A DNA stretch of 23,680 bases from an uncultured Clostridium sp. (GCA_900544905.1 UQXF01000046.1:1-23680); one strand, 5' to 3'; shown: positions 1-7,202, counted from the first letter of the stretch. A program made the numbers and translations. Notes: generated by a model from the letters alone, not told the origin.

Positions 1-148
1 TTGGATAAGTGCTGAAAGCATCTAAGTACGAAGCCAGCCACAAGATTAGATTTCTCAGGGTCGTTGTAGACTACGACGTTGATAGGATGCAGGTGTAAAG
101 GTAGAGATACCAAAGCCGAGCATTACTAATTGCCCGTCCACTTTCCTT
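1..148 (+). rRNA. rrl: 23S ribosomal RNA, 3' end (partial)
   Basis: The sequence matches the conserved last part of 23S rRNA: AAGTACGAAGCC, then GACTACGACGTTGATAGG and the terminal TACTAAT block. The gene is cut by the start of the window. The 3' end is set about 20 bases after ACTAAT by analogy with E. coli and is accurate only to a few bases. A contig starting in an rRNA operon is usual, because repeated operons break short-read assemblies. Confidence 0.92.
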
Positions 149-227
149 ATATGTCGGATGGTGTATACCTTTGGTTTTTACTACAGAATGAAATTACGAT
201 AACAGCTCAACAATATGTCAACCTTAT

Positions 228-337
<110 letters not shown>

Positions 338-340
338 TTC

Positions 341-380
341 TTTTAAGCCTTGTTATCTTTATTGATAGCAAGGCTTAAAA
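341..380 (+). terminator. rRNA operon terminator hairpin
   Basis: A near-perfect stem (AAGCCTTGTTATC with GATAGCAAGGCTT, loop TTTATT, one G-T pair) starts a few bases after 5S. It is extended by TTTT on one side and AAAA on the other, so it could act in both directions. No clear T-run follows on the plus strand. It also faces the leftward operon ending at 432. Confidence 0.6.
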
Positions 381-431
381 CATTTACATTAAAGGTTTAT
401 CACCAATAGTTATTTCTTTCATTTTATCAGA

Positions 432-773
432 TCACTTTAATTCATCCTCTAATATTAATCCTCCATTTAGAATATGATTACGCATACTTTCACTCAACGA
501 CATTGTTTGCTCCAAACTGGGACGTACCCAATTATGAACTTTCACGTATGATGGTGGAGCTTGTTTTGAAGATTTCGTGTGCATCATATCCCCTCCGCAT
601 TTACATCTCATGATGAAGGGAGTTACACCTTTGTCTTTGTATAGAGTTACCTTATAATTATTGCATTTATTACATTCATATAGGTTATATTCTCCCCGGC
701 CATCATAAATTTTAGCATCTTCAATACTTGCAACCATATTATTGTATTGTTGAGCTATATTATCTTTACTCAT
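432..773 (-). CDS. Small zinc-ribbon protein
   Basis: This 113-residue protein has a zinc-ribbon pattern: a CNKC pair at residues 34-37 and CKC at 57-59, with short beta-type sequence between, which is typical of a metal-binding knuckle. No catalytic motif is visible. Its ATG overlaps the stop codon of the upstream lipoprotein gene (ATGA), so the two are translationally coupled. It is the last gene of the leftward early unit and its stop lies about 55 bases from the rRNA terminator hairpin. The function is unknown; it may bind nucleic acid or a host protein. Confidence 0.75.
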   Translation of the reverse strand: MSKDNIAQQYNNMVASIEDAKIYDGRGEYNLYECNKCNNYKVTLYKDKGVTPFIMRCKCGGDMMHTKSSKQAPPSYVKVHNWVRPSLEQTMSLSESMRNHILNGGLILEDELK

Positions 774-910
774 TTAATCCCATATTTTTCATTAAACATT
801 GAATCCGCTTCTTGAAACTGTTTTGTGAAGCGATTCTTTTTATAAACTTTCGGTGCAGTACATCCAGTTAGCAAAGCAAGGAGTGTACAGATAAGCAGTA
901 TTTTCTTCAT
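770..910 (-). CDS. Small lipoprotein (46 aa)
   Basis: The start MKKILLICTLLALLTGC is a complete lipoprotein signal: two lysines, a hydrophobic stretch and the lipobox LTGC with lipidated Cys17. The mature part is only 30 residues and highly charged (KKNRFTKQF onward). It would sit in a membrane facing the periplasm or the surface. Very small phage lipoproteins can be outer-membrane spanins or superinfection-exclusion factors, but nothing here picks one. It overlaps the zinc-ribbon gene by four bases and lies 11 bases after the PAPS-reductase-like gene. Confidence 0.75.
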   Translation of the reverse strand: MKKILLICTLLALLTGCTAPKVYKKNRFTKQFQEADSMFNEKYGIK

Positions 911-921
911 AATATTTTTAT

Positions 922-1772
922 TTATTCGCATAACCCATGGAACAGACTCATGCAGGCATATCCACCTTCCGGCTCGAACATATCAGGGGTATGTTCTTTA
1001 ACATATTCCAAAACTTCCTCTACATAAGGATATTGTTTGTTCTTACAAAATCTTTGAGGTATGTATGATGGAGGGAAGAAGGAATGTCCCACGCTTTTCT
1101 CTGCTTGAATCAGACGCTGACACATTTCAGGATCATTTTTGGCTATAAGTTCAATTTCTTTGTGCCGACACATAATACATGGGAAACATCCAACACGTGA
1201 GAATCCGCGATAATACAATGGATTCGGTTCCTGCCCTGCATCCAGTATGCAATCTATAACTTGCTGCGCACTCCATTTAAAGATTGGCCTTAGAACAGAG
1301 GCGTCATATTGGGAACACCATTCTTTGACATCTTTACTTCGGTAATTTTCAGTTCTTCCTTTTTTATTAGGTTGAAAATACGATTTAAAGTACATACATT
1401 CCTCTTCCATTGCCGCACGTGCTGTACTTTCTCCGGCTCTGATACCTTGTATGATAATGCAGCTTTCTTTCAAAGAAAGTACATAATCAATCATTGGCTT
1501 CATTTTTAGTTCACTGGTACAAAACCGTGCATTCGTGGAAGGAAATCTTTTCTTATGAGCTGCTAAAGACACAAAATCGTATTTTGATTTGAGAGTTATA
1601 AGTTTTACTCCCATTTGCAGACAAACATCATTCACATGTTTATATGTGTCAGGGTGTTCCCAACCGGTGTCACAAAACACAGCGGTTAAATTCCCCCCCC
1701 ATATTGTTTGAAGGCTTGGATCAAACATGCTTGTGAATCCTTACCACCTGAAAAACTTACTAATATTTTCAT
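922..1772 (-). CDS. PAPS-reductase-like PP-loop protein, frameshifted at a G8 tract (phase OFF)
   Basis: Two frames make one enzyme. From ATG at 1772 the first frame gives MKILVSFSGGKDSQACLIQA, with the SGGKDS PP-loop that binds ATP at residues 8-13, then stops at TAA 1688-1686 just after eight Gs (1700-1693). The second frame, open from 1728, continues with TAVFCDTGWEHPDTY, the classic second motif of the PAPS reductase/sulfurtransferase fold, and later a cysteine cluster (VGCFPCIMC). One extra G, or two fewer, would join them into about 283 residues. Family members activate substrates by adenylation; phage and DndC-like members act on sulfur or nucleic-acid chemistry. The substrate here is unknown. 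The 268-residue frame alone lacks the ATP site and should be inactive. It starts 2 bases after the upstream gene. Confidence 0.85.
1693..1700 (-). repeat. G8 homopolymer at the frame break
   Basis: Eight Gs on the coding strand at codons 25-27 of the PAPS-reductase-like gene. The reading frame changes exactly here. Slipped-strand mispairing at such tracts is the known mechanism of phase variation. Confidence 0.9.
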
Positions 1773-1774
1773 TT

Positions 1775-2029
1775 TTATGTCATTTCAATTTTTACATATT
1801 CATTTTTATTAATCCCGGCACTACCTTTGGGAGAATACACTAATCGGCCTCCATTATCCAATATCTTTTGTACATCTTTCATAGCTTGGTATGCTTGGGT
1901 ATAGTCTTTGTATTCTTGGTGGCCTATTGGATATTTGCAATATCTTCTACCACCGTCAGGCATGATGCTGATACCGAATACAGTTTCATAAGTTTTTCGG
2001 TTGAAATTCTGTTGAGTCCTTACTTTCAT
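1775..2029 (-). CDS. Hypothetical phage protein (84 aa)
   Basis: The start chosen is the ATG at 2029 (MKVRTQQNFNRK), since an upstream in-frame ATG at 2104 would deepen the overlap with the ASCH gene to about 119 bases. Even so the two genes overlap by 44 bases. The protein is basic and has no motif I recognise. It ends 2 bases before the PAPS-reductase-like start, as in a coupled operon. Confidence 0.6.
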   Translation of the reverse strand: MKVRTQQNFNRKTYETVFGISIMPDGGRRYCKYPIGHQEYKDYTQAYQAMKDVQKILDNGGRLVYSPKGSAGINKNEYVKIEMT

Positions 2030-2402
2030 TTTTTTTGATACATTTTCCCAGTTTAAGTATAAATACACATTCGTTATCCGGTGCTCCCCAATTGGTGTTA
2101 CCAACTCCGATGGTTATAGATTCAAGTTCAAAAAGCATTGTCCGTTTGGTGTAGCCAAAACGGAAGCGAACATGAGTGTATTCTTTGGGGTGAAAGCCGT
2201 TTCCACGTGTAATACAAGAAAAACAAATAGCTTTCTTACAATAGAAACCAGTCTTTTCATAGGAATTGCGACCTCCACATTTTGCTAATCTTCCGATCCA
2301 GTATTTCTTGATCTCTCTGTATTCTTCTTTCTTATTTCCGGATTCGATCATTTCATACCATTTTGCTTTTAATGGCAGGTCAAGGATTTTCATATTAACC
2401 AT
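1986..2402 (-). CDS. ASCH-domain protein
   Basis: The N-terminus (MKILDLPLKAKWYEMIESG, then KKEEYREIKKYW) and the C-terminal strand FELESITIGVG are typical of ASCH domains, which share a fold with PUA and YTH RNA-binding domains; some members are amidohydrolases acting on modified nucleosides. The 138 residues are a little longer than the minimal domain, with four cysteines in the middle insertion. The start may be Met1 (2402) or Met4. ASCH genes are common in phages beside nucleotide- and RNA-modifying genes, which fits this neighbourhood. The exact role is unknown. Confidence 0.75.
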   Translation of the reverse strand: MVNMKILDLPLKAKWYEMIESGNKKEEYREIKKYWIGRLAKCGGRNSYEKTGFYCKKAICFSCITRGNGFHPKEYTHVRFRFGYTKRTMLFELESITIGVGNTNWGAPDNECVFILKLGKCIKKNESKDSTEFQPKNL

Positions 2403-2405
2403 AGT

Positions 2406-2585
2406 CTAAAAGAGTTGCGGATTCTGTTTGTCGTGAAGGATTTTTTGAACACGTTCGATTTCTTCATCTACTTCACGCTCAATTTGTTTACTTATTCGTA
2501 AATCTATCTGTCTCTTATTTTTAAAATATTCTTTTTGGCAACGGCGCATTTCCACCACTTTGTCGAAAAATTCTTTTGGAGTCAT
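2406..2585 (-). CDS. Small helical phage protein (59 aa)
   Basis: It begins MTPKEFFDKVVEMRRCQKEY and then forms one long, highly charged helix (KNKRQIDLRISKQIEREVDEE), likely a coiled coil. It is too short for many gene finders, but the ORF fills the gap between the ASCH gene (3-base spacing) and the terminator upstream. I recall similar short proteins from Bacteroides phages but cannot assign a function. Confidence 0.7.
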   Translation of the reverse strand: MTPKEFFDKVVEMRRCQKEYFKNKRQIDLRISKQIEREVDEEIERVQKILHDKQNPQLF

Positions 2586-2601
2586 AGATTTAAAAGGTAT
2601 G

Positions 2602-2625
2602 GAAAAGGCCGCTTTAATGCGGCCT
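2602..2625 (-). terminator. Minus-strand terminator inside the early unit
   Basis: A perfect 7-bp GC-rich stem (AGGCCGC/GCGGCCT, loop ATTAAA on the minus strand) is followed on the minus strand by TTTT. It separates the 194-residue protein gene from the five genes downstream. The T-run is short, so termination is probably partial. Confidence 0.6.
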
Positions 2626-2636
2626 CCCCAGTGTGA

Positions 2637-3221
2637 TTACTTTTTTCCAATCAGAAAGTCTTTCCACAATTCTTTGAATTGTTCTCCAAAGTAAATTGCG
2701 ATTTCACTTGATTTTACAGCAAGGCGAGAGCCGATAGACGCAGCCGAGTACGACCAATCGTTAAACGAGTTCGCACCAGCGAGGCCGCAATACGCACCGT
2801 CAGACGCAGCACCGCCCCAAAGAACCAGCCGATTACGATCCTCTTCGTCCATTTCATCAATTTCTTTCTGATTATAAAGATAAAACCACGGCGTATAACG
2901 GTATTCATCTTTAGTAAATCGTGGAAAATCAGGATCGTTGTTTAACGCACGGGCAATAGTGCATAGTTTGATGTAGGCGAGGTGTGTAATATCAGCTACT
3001 TCTTCTTTGTGTCCGTCTTCATCTTCAACAAGTAGGCGAACAATGGGTTTTACACCTACTGCTTCACAAGCATCTTCGTAAGTTTTGATATTGTGATAGT
3101 CCGTATAATCCGGCTTCTGCTTTCCGAATAAAGCTGTTAGAATACTAATTGCTTTAGGACAGTCGTTTGCTTCACTAAAAGCGGCTGTAACCTTTTCTTG
3201 TGTGATTTTAAGTTCTGACAT
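2637..3221 (-). CDS. Phage protein with a variable-looking C-terminal segment
   Basis: The 194-residue protein has an ordinary N-terminal part (about 1-130) and ends with a segment rich in Gly, Ser, Ala, Tyr, Asn and Trp: WGGAASDGAYCGL, then FNDWSYSAASIGSRL, followed by a conserved-looking tail KSSEIAIYFGEQFKELWKDF. I recall many Bacteroides proteins with the same frame (GSRLA.KS.E) and different residues before it. This could be a hypervariable or ligand-binding domain. The DNA for this part (about 2710-2830) is visibly more GC-rich than its surroundings. No reverse transcriptase gene is present in the window. Function unknown. Confidence 0.75.
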   Translation of the reverse strand: MSELKITQEKVTAAFSEANDCPKAISILTALFGKQKPDYTDYHNIKTYEDACEAVGVKPIVRLLVEDEDGHKEEVADITHLAYIKLCTIARALNNDPDFPRFTKDEYRYTPWFYLYNQKEIDEMDEEDRNRLVLWGGAASDGAYCGLAGANSFNDWSYSAASIGSRLAVKSSEIAIYFGEQFKELWKDFLIGKK

Positions 3222-3229
3222 AATGTAAA

Positions 3230-3904
3230 TTATTTATTGTTAATACTATATCCGAATAATGCAAAATCTCCCCGGCACGGATCATCCGGGAAAATTGTTT
3301 TCATGTAATTGGTTACTTGTTGAACCATTTTCCAGTCTTCTGTTTTGCGTGTTGTTATCCCAAGCCGGTGTGCCATCTTTGCAACATGCGCATCCAATGG
3401 TATGTATAATTCTGTTGGATGAATAATAGTCCAAATACCTAAATCCACCGGCGATTTTCGTAATACCCACCGTAGAAACAGACAAATACGCTTGCATGGA
3501 GAATCACGCTCCAATTTTGGAATACCTTTTACGCCACCAAAATCTGTTTGTATTTCACGGATAACATTATTGTAACCCTCATAAAAGACTTCCAAATCAT
3601 CCCATTCCTGATATATGTTGTACAACCGCTGGCAAATGCAGAAAAAGTCATGGTAGGTGAACATACGGTAGAAGGTATTAATGAAGGCGTAAGGAGAATT
3701 ACCCATTAGATTATCCAAAATTTCCGCTTGCTGCATTATCAGTTTGCGATTCCCGAAAGCTATCCATGAAGTAAGAAAGGCACTGATTTCTATGTCCTTT
3801 TTATCACTGTACTTATGTGGGAAAAATATAGGATCATCTTTTATAAAATCAGGTGTTTCAAATTGTTTTGCCCAGTCAAGTAGTTTGTTTCTTAGTTCTT
3901 CCAT
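3230..3904 (-). CDS. TIGR02757/DUF2400 family protein
   Basis: Family hallmarks are present in order: PDFIKDDPIFFPHKY, KKDIEISAFLTSWIAFGNRK, NSPYAF, then CKRICLFLRWVLRKSPVDLG, PTELYIPLDAHVAKMAHRLG and the closing DPCRGDFALFGYS. The family is usually chromosomal in Bacteroidetes and resembles HhH-type DNA glycosylases, though its reaction is not established. The ATG at 3904 (MEELRNKLLDW) is preferred over 3946 because it limits overlap with the upstream gene to 29 bases. A copy inside a phage early operon suggests a DNA-repair or modification role; that is inference. Confidence 0.8.
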   Translation of the reverse strand: MEELRNKLLDWAKQFETPDFIKDDPIFFPHKYSDKKDIEISAFLTSWIAFGNRKLIMQQAEILDNLMGNSPYAFINTFYRMFTYHDFFCICQRLYNIYQEWDDLEVFYEGYNNVIREIQTDFGGVKGIPKLERDSPCKRICLFLRWVLRKSPVDLGIWTIIHPTELYIPLDAHVAKMAHRLGITTRKTEDWKMVQQVTNYMKTIFPDDPCRGDFALFGYSINNK

Positions 3905-4544
3905 AATATTCTTCTTTCCATTTTTTGAAAGCGGCTTCTTTATCATTTGATTTCATTCTTTGCATGAATGATTGATGGGATTCCAGTAGTTCTTTGGCCT
4001 CTTCATCTCCATTTTCCGATCTTTCAGTTAGATGTTTGATATATTCTCCATAGAACATTCCAGTGTTGTCGTTATTTTGTTCATGGGCTTCATTAATTGA
4101 AAGAGAAGAAACAATTTCATCACGCTGTGCATCGTATTCATTTAACCAGCCGAGAATGATATTACCGTCCAGTCTATCGTAAATCTTACCGGAAGCCATA
4201 GCATTACGGAAACACAATTTGATTTCCTCCAATTTGAGATAATAGAATCTGTCTATTATTAGATCAGCGGTAAGTGCCACTTGAACATCATTCATCGTTT
4301 TTCCAACATTGAAAAAAGACACAAGCTCGTTAATCGCAATTACCAGTATAGCTCTTGCACCAGCCAATGTGATTTCTCTTTTTATAACGGAGAGTGGTAG
4401 ATTAGGAGTATTGAGAACTGCTTCTTTAATCGAACTTACGTGCAATCCCTTGTAATACTCCGCTTGCAAGGTCAGCAAGTCTTTCAACGCTTTCTTTTCG
4501 GTTGCCGGGAGATTGCTGTTGACTTGAATTAAGTTGTTTCCCAT
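3876..4544 (-). CDS. Conserved phage protein, probably replication-associated (DUF6633-like)
   Basis: The 222-residue helical protein contains a block (KREITLAGARAILVIAINEL, then FFNVGKTMNDVQVALTADLI and LEEIKLCFRNAMASG.YDRLDG) that I recall, with modest certainty, from the DUF6633 family of Bacteroidales phages. The acidic C-terminal third is probably flexible. It follows and overlaps a gene of replisome-organizer type, and such pairs often load the helicase. The start at 4544 is preferred to 4559 because the downstream sequence (NLIQVNSNLP) looks like the usual beginning. The overlap with the upstream gene, about 119 bases in another frame, is unusually long. Confidence 0.7.
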   Translation of the reverse strand: MGNNLIQVNSNLPATEKKALKDLLTLQAEYYKGLHVSSIKEAVLNTPNLPLSVIKREITLAGARAILVIAINELVSFFNVGKTMNDVQVALTADLIIDRFYYLKLEEIKLCFRNAMASGKIYDRLDGNIILGWLNEYDAQRDEIVSSLSINEAHEQNNDNTGMFYGEYIKHLTERSENGDEEAKELLESHQSFMQRMKSNDKEAAFKKWKEEYYGRTKKQTT

Positions 4545-4845
4545 ACTTGTTAAAATCATTATTAGACCATCTGACTAAACGTTTGGAAACTTCAAATGTA
4601 CGTTCCTTCTCAAAGCGCATTTTCCGTCCTCCGCATTCAGTCCAATACTCGAAAAAGTCCTTCAACATATCATCAGGATATTTCCCTTTATACATGAGAA
4701 CTTCACTTCTGAATTTGTCTTTCCTTTCAGAAAGAGAATCCTTATTCATATTCATCTTATGGCCTAATCCAGCCATGAATGCTTGTTCCAATGTTGCATC
4801 AGGATGATCCCGACACCATTGAGCTGCTAATTCTTCTGATTTCAT
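4426..4845 (-). CDS. Replisome-organizer-like phage protein
   Basis: The 139 residues include a helical domain with KGKYPDDMLKDFFEYWTE, MRFEKERTFEVSKRLVRW and a C-terminal tail ending RLADLASGVLQGI. Phage replication initiators and helicase loaders of Bacteroidales have a similar YWTE...F..E..FE...RL.RW pattern; this is recalled, not searched. No ATPase motif is present, so it would be an adaptor rather than a motor. It lies 5 bases downstream of the methyltransferase gene and overlaps the next gene by about 119 bases. Confidence 0.65.
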   Translation of the reverse strand: MKSEELAAQWCRDHPDATLEQAFMAGLGHKMNMNKDSLSERKDKFRSEVLMYKGKYPDDMLKDFFEYWTECGGRKMRFEKERTFEVSKRLVRWSNNDFNKYGKQLNSSQQQSPGNRKESVERLADLASGVLQGIARKFD

Positions 4846-4850
4846 TTGAT

Positions 4851-5939
4851 TTATAATTTAGATAACCAATATTTCCATACTCGTGAGGCTACTTGCGCCA
4901 TCATAACGGGTGGTACACTCATTCCACAGATATAATGTGGGGATTGGTTGAGGAAAAGGTAATCTTGTGGAAATGTGGATATATTACATACTTCTGACCG
5001 TGATAAATATATAGGCTGCTTAAAAGGAATAATTGACTCAGCATGAGTTGTTAGGGTGTAGCTTACTTTGTTCTCATATAGATATTGTTGATTAAAAAAG
5101 CCTCGTTTCCCAGTTTGTTTTTTATAAGCCTCTGCCAAAGCAATATCTCCTGCCACTCTCTGCTCAAATAACTTCTTCATTTTTAATCCAATAGCTTTTC
5201 CCTTGTAATCCGCATATTCCCCATAATATATTTCCGGTTCATTAAATTCCATGTTGATGTATGGCTCAACATTGAAGAGGTCTGACACTTTTAGAAAATG
5301 GACTCCCAGATCATGCCTGATACATATAAAGAATACACGTTCTCTTTTTTGAGGTACTCCCATTTTAGAAGCATCAAGAAGAAAATGCTGACAATAATAA
5401 CCAGCTTCCTCAAAGTCTTTGTATATACGTCTGACATAATCAATCGCATTCCCTAAAAGAAGCCCTTTCACATTTTCAGCAATAACGACTTTAGGTTTTA
5501 AGCGTTTGGCAAGTGCAATAAAATCAAAAAAGAGCGTGTCTAAAACTTGTGTCTTTTGACCTTCCTTGAATTTCTTTTCTTTACCCCACGCATCTTCACG
5601 TAATCCCGACATGCTAAATGTACTGCAAGGTGGTGATCCGTCCAATATATCTAAATTGTACAATTCTTCGGGAAGATTATTCCTTCTCACTAAATCACGA
5701 ATATCTTCCAAATAACTATACTGGGGATGATGGTTTGTTTCATAGCATTTCATCATTCGTGGATCAATCTCATTACAGCCAATAACATCGTAACCGGCTA
5801 TTTTGTAACCCATAGTAGAGCCACCGCCACACGCAAAACAAGAAAAGACCTTTCCTTTATCTTTAGTAAAAACAGTATCTTCTAAAAACCAGCGATACGG
5901 ATAGAGATGTTGGGGGGGGGTAATTACATCTTTCATCAT
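4851..5939 (-). CDS. C5-cytosine DNA methyltransferase with a C9 tract near the start
   Basis: All main motifs of C5-cytosine methyltransferases are in order: motif I VFSCFACGGGSTMGYKIAGY (AdoMet binding), motif IV DGSPPCSTFSMSG with the catalytic Cys, motif VI VVIAENVKGL, motif VIII QKRERVFFI, and motif X near the end (VPPVMMAQVASRV). The roughly 360 residues leave a short target-recognition region, so the recognised site cannot be told. No restriction enzyme is adjacent, so it is an orphan phage methyltransferase, probably protecting phage DNA. The start is ATG 5939 or 5936, overlapping the radical SAM stop, with GGGAGG just upstream. Codons 7-10 sit on nine Cs, so a slip would abort translation almost at once. 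In this sequence it is ON. Confidence 0.93.
   Translation of the reverse strand: MMKDVITPPQHLYPYRWFLEDTVFTKDKGKVFSCFACGGGSTMGYKIAGYDVIGCNEIDPRMMKCYETNHHPQYSYLEDIRDLVRRNNLPEELYNLDILDGSPPCSTFSMSGLREDAWGKEKKFKEGQKTQVLDTLFFDFIALAKRLKPKVVIAENVKGLLLGNAIDYVRRIYKDFEEAGYYCQHFLLDASKMGVPQKRERVFFICIRHDLGVHFLKVSDLFNVEPYINMEFNEPEIYYGEYADYKGKAIGLKMKKLFEQRVAGDIALAEAYKKQTGKRGFFNQQYLYENKVSYTLTTHAESIIPFKQPIYLSRSEVCNISTFPQDYLFLNQSPHYICGMSVPPVMMAQVASRVWKYWLSKL
5912..5920 (-). repeat. C9 homopolymer at the start of the methyltransferase
   Basis: Nine Cs on the coding strand encode Thr-Pro-Pro-Gln about 7-10 codons from the start. A gain or loss of one base would shift the frame ahead of every catalytic motif. Confidence 0.9.
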
Positions 5940-6472
5940 TCCACCTCCCATAATTCAGCTACTCTTTTGAATTCTTCATCAGCCGGAACCGGGCAATCTT
6001 TGATCCATTGCATATCTTTTACTTGCCATAACGAAAGGTTTGTGTTGTCAGGAATATGCTTTTTAATATCAGGAAAAAGATTGAGTCGAAGAGATTTACT
6101 TTCCATAAGTTCATCTTTGTAGTCCAACAAAAAATTATTGGCCTTCAATAAACTATGAACATCATTAGCAGAATGTGGAGTGTAAACAACTCCATCGAAA
6201 TATCTGATATAATTGGGAAGCATATCAGCCAGTGCCGTATATAGAAATAATTTTCCTTTATTGCCATAGGCCAATTTCTGAACGGTTCTGATACTTTCGG
6301 CCAAATTTGACAGTTTTTCAGGAAACAAAAGTGGCTCTCCACCAGTTATCATGATCTCTTTGTAATTAAAATGCTCAACAACTGGTAATTTTGAAAAATC
6401 CCATGAGTTGTTGCAACACATAGGACATTTGTTCGGACATTTGGTTGTAACCAATAGACGTAACTTTTCCAT
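5936..6472 (-). CDS. Small radical SAM protein
   Basis: The N-terminus carries the radical SAM cluster motif CPNKCPMC (Cys12, Cys16, Cys19), which holds a [4Fe-4S] cluster, and the AdoMet-binding ITGGEPLLFP at residues 42-51. At 178 residues it is shorter than most family members and lacks an auxiliary-cluster domain, like the small NrdG or QueE types. No partner ribonucleotide reductase or queuosine gene is in the window, so the substrate is open. Its stop overlaps the methyltransferase start (TGATG) and its start overlaps the upstream zinc-finger stop, so all three are coupled. Confidence 0.85.
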   Translation of the reverse strand: MEKLRLLVTTKCPNKCPMCCNNSWDFSKLPVVEHFNYKEIMITGGEPLLFPEKLSNLAESIRTVQKLAYGNKGKLFLYTALADMLPNYIRYFDGVVYTPHSANDVHSLLKANNFLLDYKDELMESKSLRLNLFPDIKKHIPDNTNLSLWQVKDMQWIKDCPVPADEEFKRVAELWEVE

Positions 6473-6747
6473 TATAATGATATTGTTTGGGTAAATTTTA
6501 ATTCTCCGGTATATCCACGCGCTTTCAATTCTGCGATAAGTTCCCGTGGAGAAAATCTTGCCAATTCAGGATTGGAATATATTTTCTTCAATTCCCCCCC
6601 CCCCGGAGTTTTCTTACGGTTTTTGGCATAAACATTACCGCACTCTTTGCAATATGTCTGCAATCCATCTTCGGTTGAAGCATTTTTCCAAAACTCGCTG
6701 GCCGGAAGTTCCCGGCCACATTTACTGCATTTTTTAAAATTTTCCAT
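6472..6747 (-). CDS. Zinc-finger protein with a G11 tract between its two parts
   Basis: Residues 1-45 form a zinc-binding unit (CSKC at 7-10 and CKEC at 33-36) of the kind often attached to phage HNH nucleases and other DNA-binding proteins. Residues 55-91 (FSPRELIAELKARGYTGEL) form a second small helical domain. The linker PGGGE is encoded by 11 Gs. Changes in tract length would leave the zinc unit intact but remove or replace the second domain. There is no catalytic HNH signature. Function unknown. Confidence 0.75.
   Translation of the reverse strand: MENFKKCSKCGRELPASEFWKNASTEDGLQTYCKECGNVYAKNRKKTPGGGELKKIYSNPELARFSPRELIAELKARGYTGELKFTQTISL
6594..6604 (-). repeat. G11 homopolymer, the longest in the window
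   Basis: Eleven Gs on the coding strand at codons 48-52 of the zinc-finger gene. Mutability rises steeply with tract length, so this is the tract most likely to vary among cells. Confidence 0.9.
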
Positions 6748-7202
6748 TATTCCTTTTCTTTAATTCTACCATATTCACATATTAGTAAGGCATCCGAAGT
6801 TGCCAATGTAACTTTTGCATACGGGAACAGCTGTTGAGCTTTCTTCTTTAAGGTGTTTTTCCATTCTGTCTTACTCAATTTGTCTGTATTCCGTAATCCG
6901 AAAGCTTTTTGCCAAATTTGTGGAGATACTGTTACTGTCGGAATCCCACAAGCTATCAATCCCATAGTCAGCTGTCCGTAACCTTCTCCAAAAACAAAAG
7001 AGGCAGAAGCACTTTGTCCGGTCATGCCATTCACTCGTTCCAAATAACAAACGCTATTTTCTTTGTATATAGAGAGAAAATCTAATAAGTCTTTGGGAGT
7101 TGGTGGCATTTTGATACACTCCAATAATCTGTTATTCTCGGTGTCGTACACTACAATTCCACCGTTTTTGCCAACATCTATACCTATGATCCTTCGTTTC
7201 AT
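6747..7202 (-). CDS. RuvC-like Holliday junction resolvase
   Basis: The RNase H-fold nuclease pattern is clear: first acidic residue in IIGIDVGKNGGI (Asp9), second in VCYLERVNGM (Glu55), and a C-terminal pair in TSDALLICEYG (Asp137 with Glu143). The length (151) matches phage and bacterial RuvC enzymes of about 150-175 residues. It would resolve recombination or replication junctions in phage DNA before packaging, alongside the RecT and nuclease genes upstream. It overlaps the 57-residue gene by 4 bases and the zinc-finger gene by 1. Confidence 0.85.
   Translation of the reverse strand: MKRRIIGIDVGKNGGIVVYDTENNRLLECIKMPPTPKDLLDFLSIYKENSVCYLERVNGMTGQSASASFVFGEGYGQLTMGLIACGIPTVTVSPQIWQKAFGLRNTDKLSKTEWKNTLKKKAQQLFPYAKVTLATSDALLICEYGRIKEKE

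Noticed and set aside
2029..2036. A8 run at the end of the ASCH gene as a frameshift site
   Set aside because: Runs of A this long are common in AT-rich DNA, and both frames look complete without a shift.
3282..3497. Minus-strand frame inside the DUF2400 gene
   Set aside because: Shadow frame: the DUF2400 motifs run through the same bases in another frame.
5936..6472. Queuosine or deazaguanine pathway membership of the radical SAM and PP-loop proteins
   Set aside because: The PP-loop protein has PAPS-reductase motifs rather than QueC ones, and no QueD, QueF or transglycosylase gene is present.
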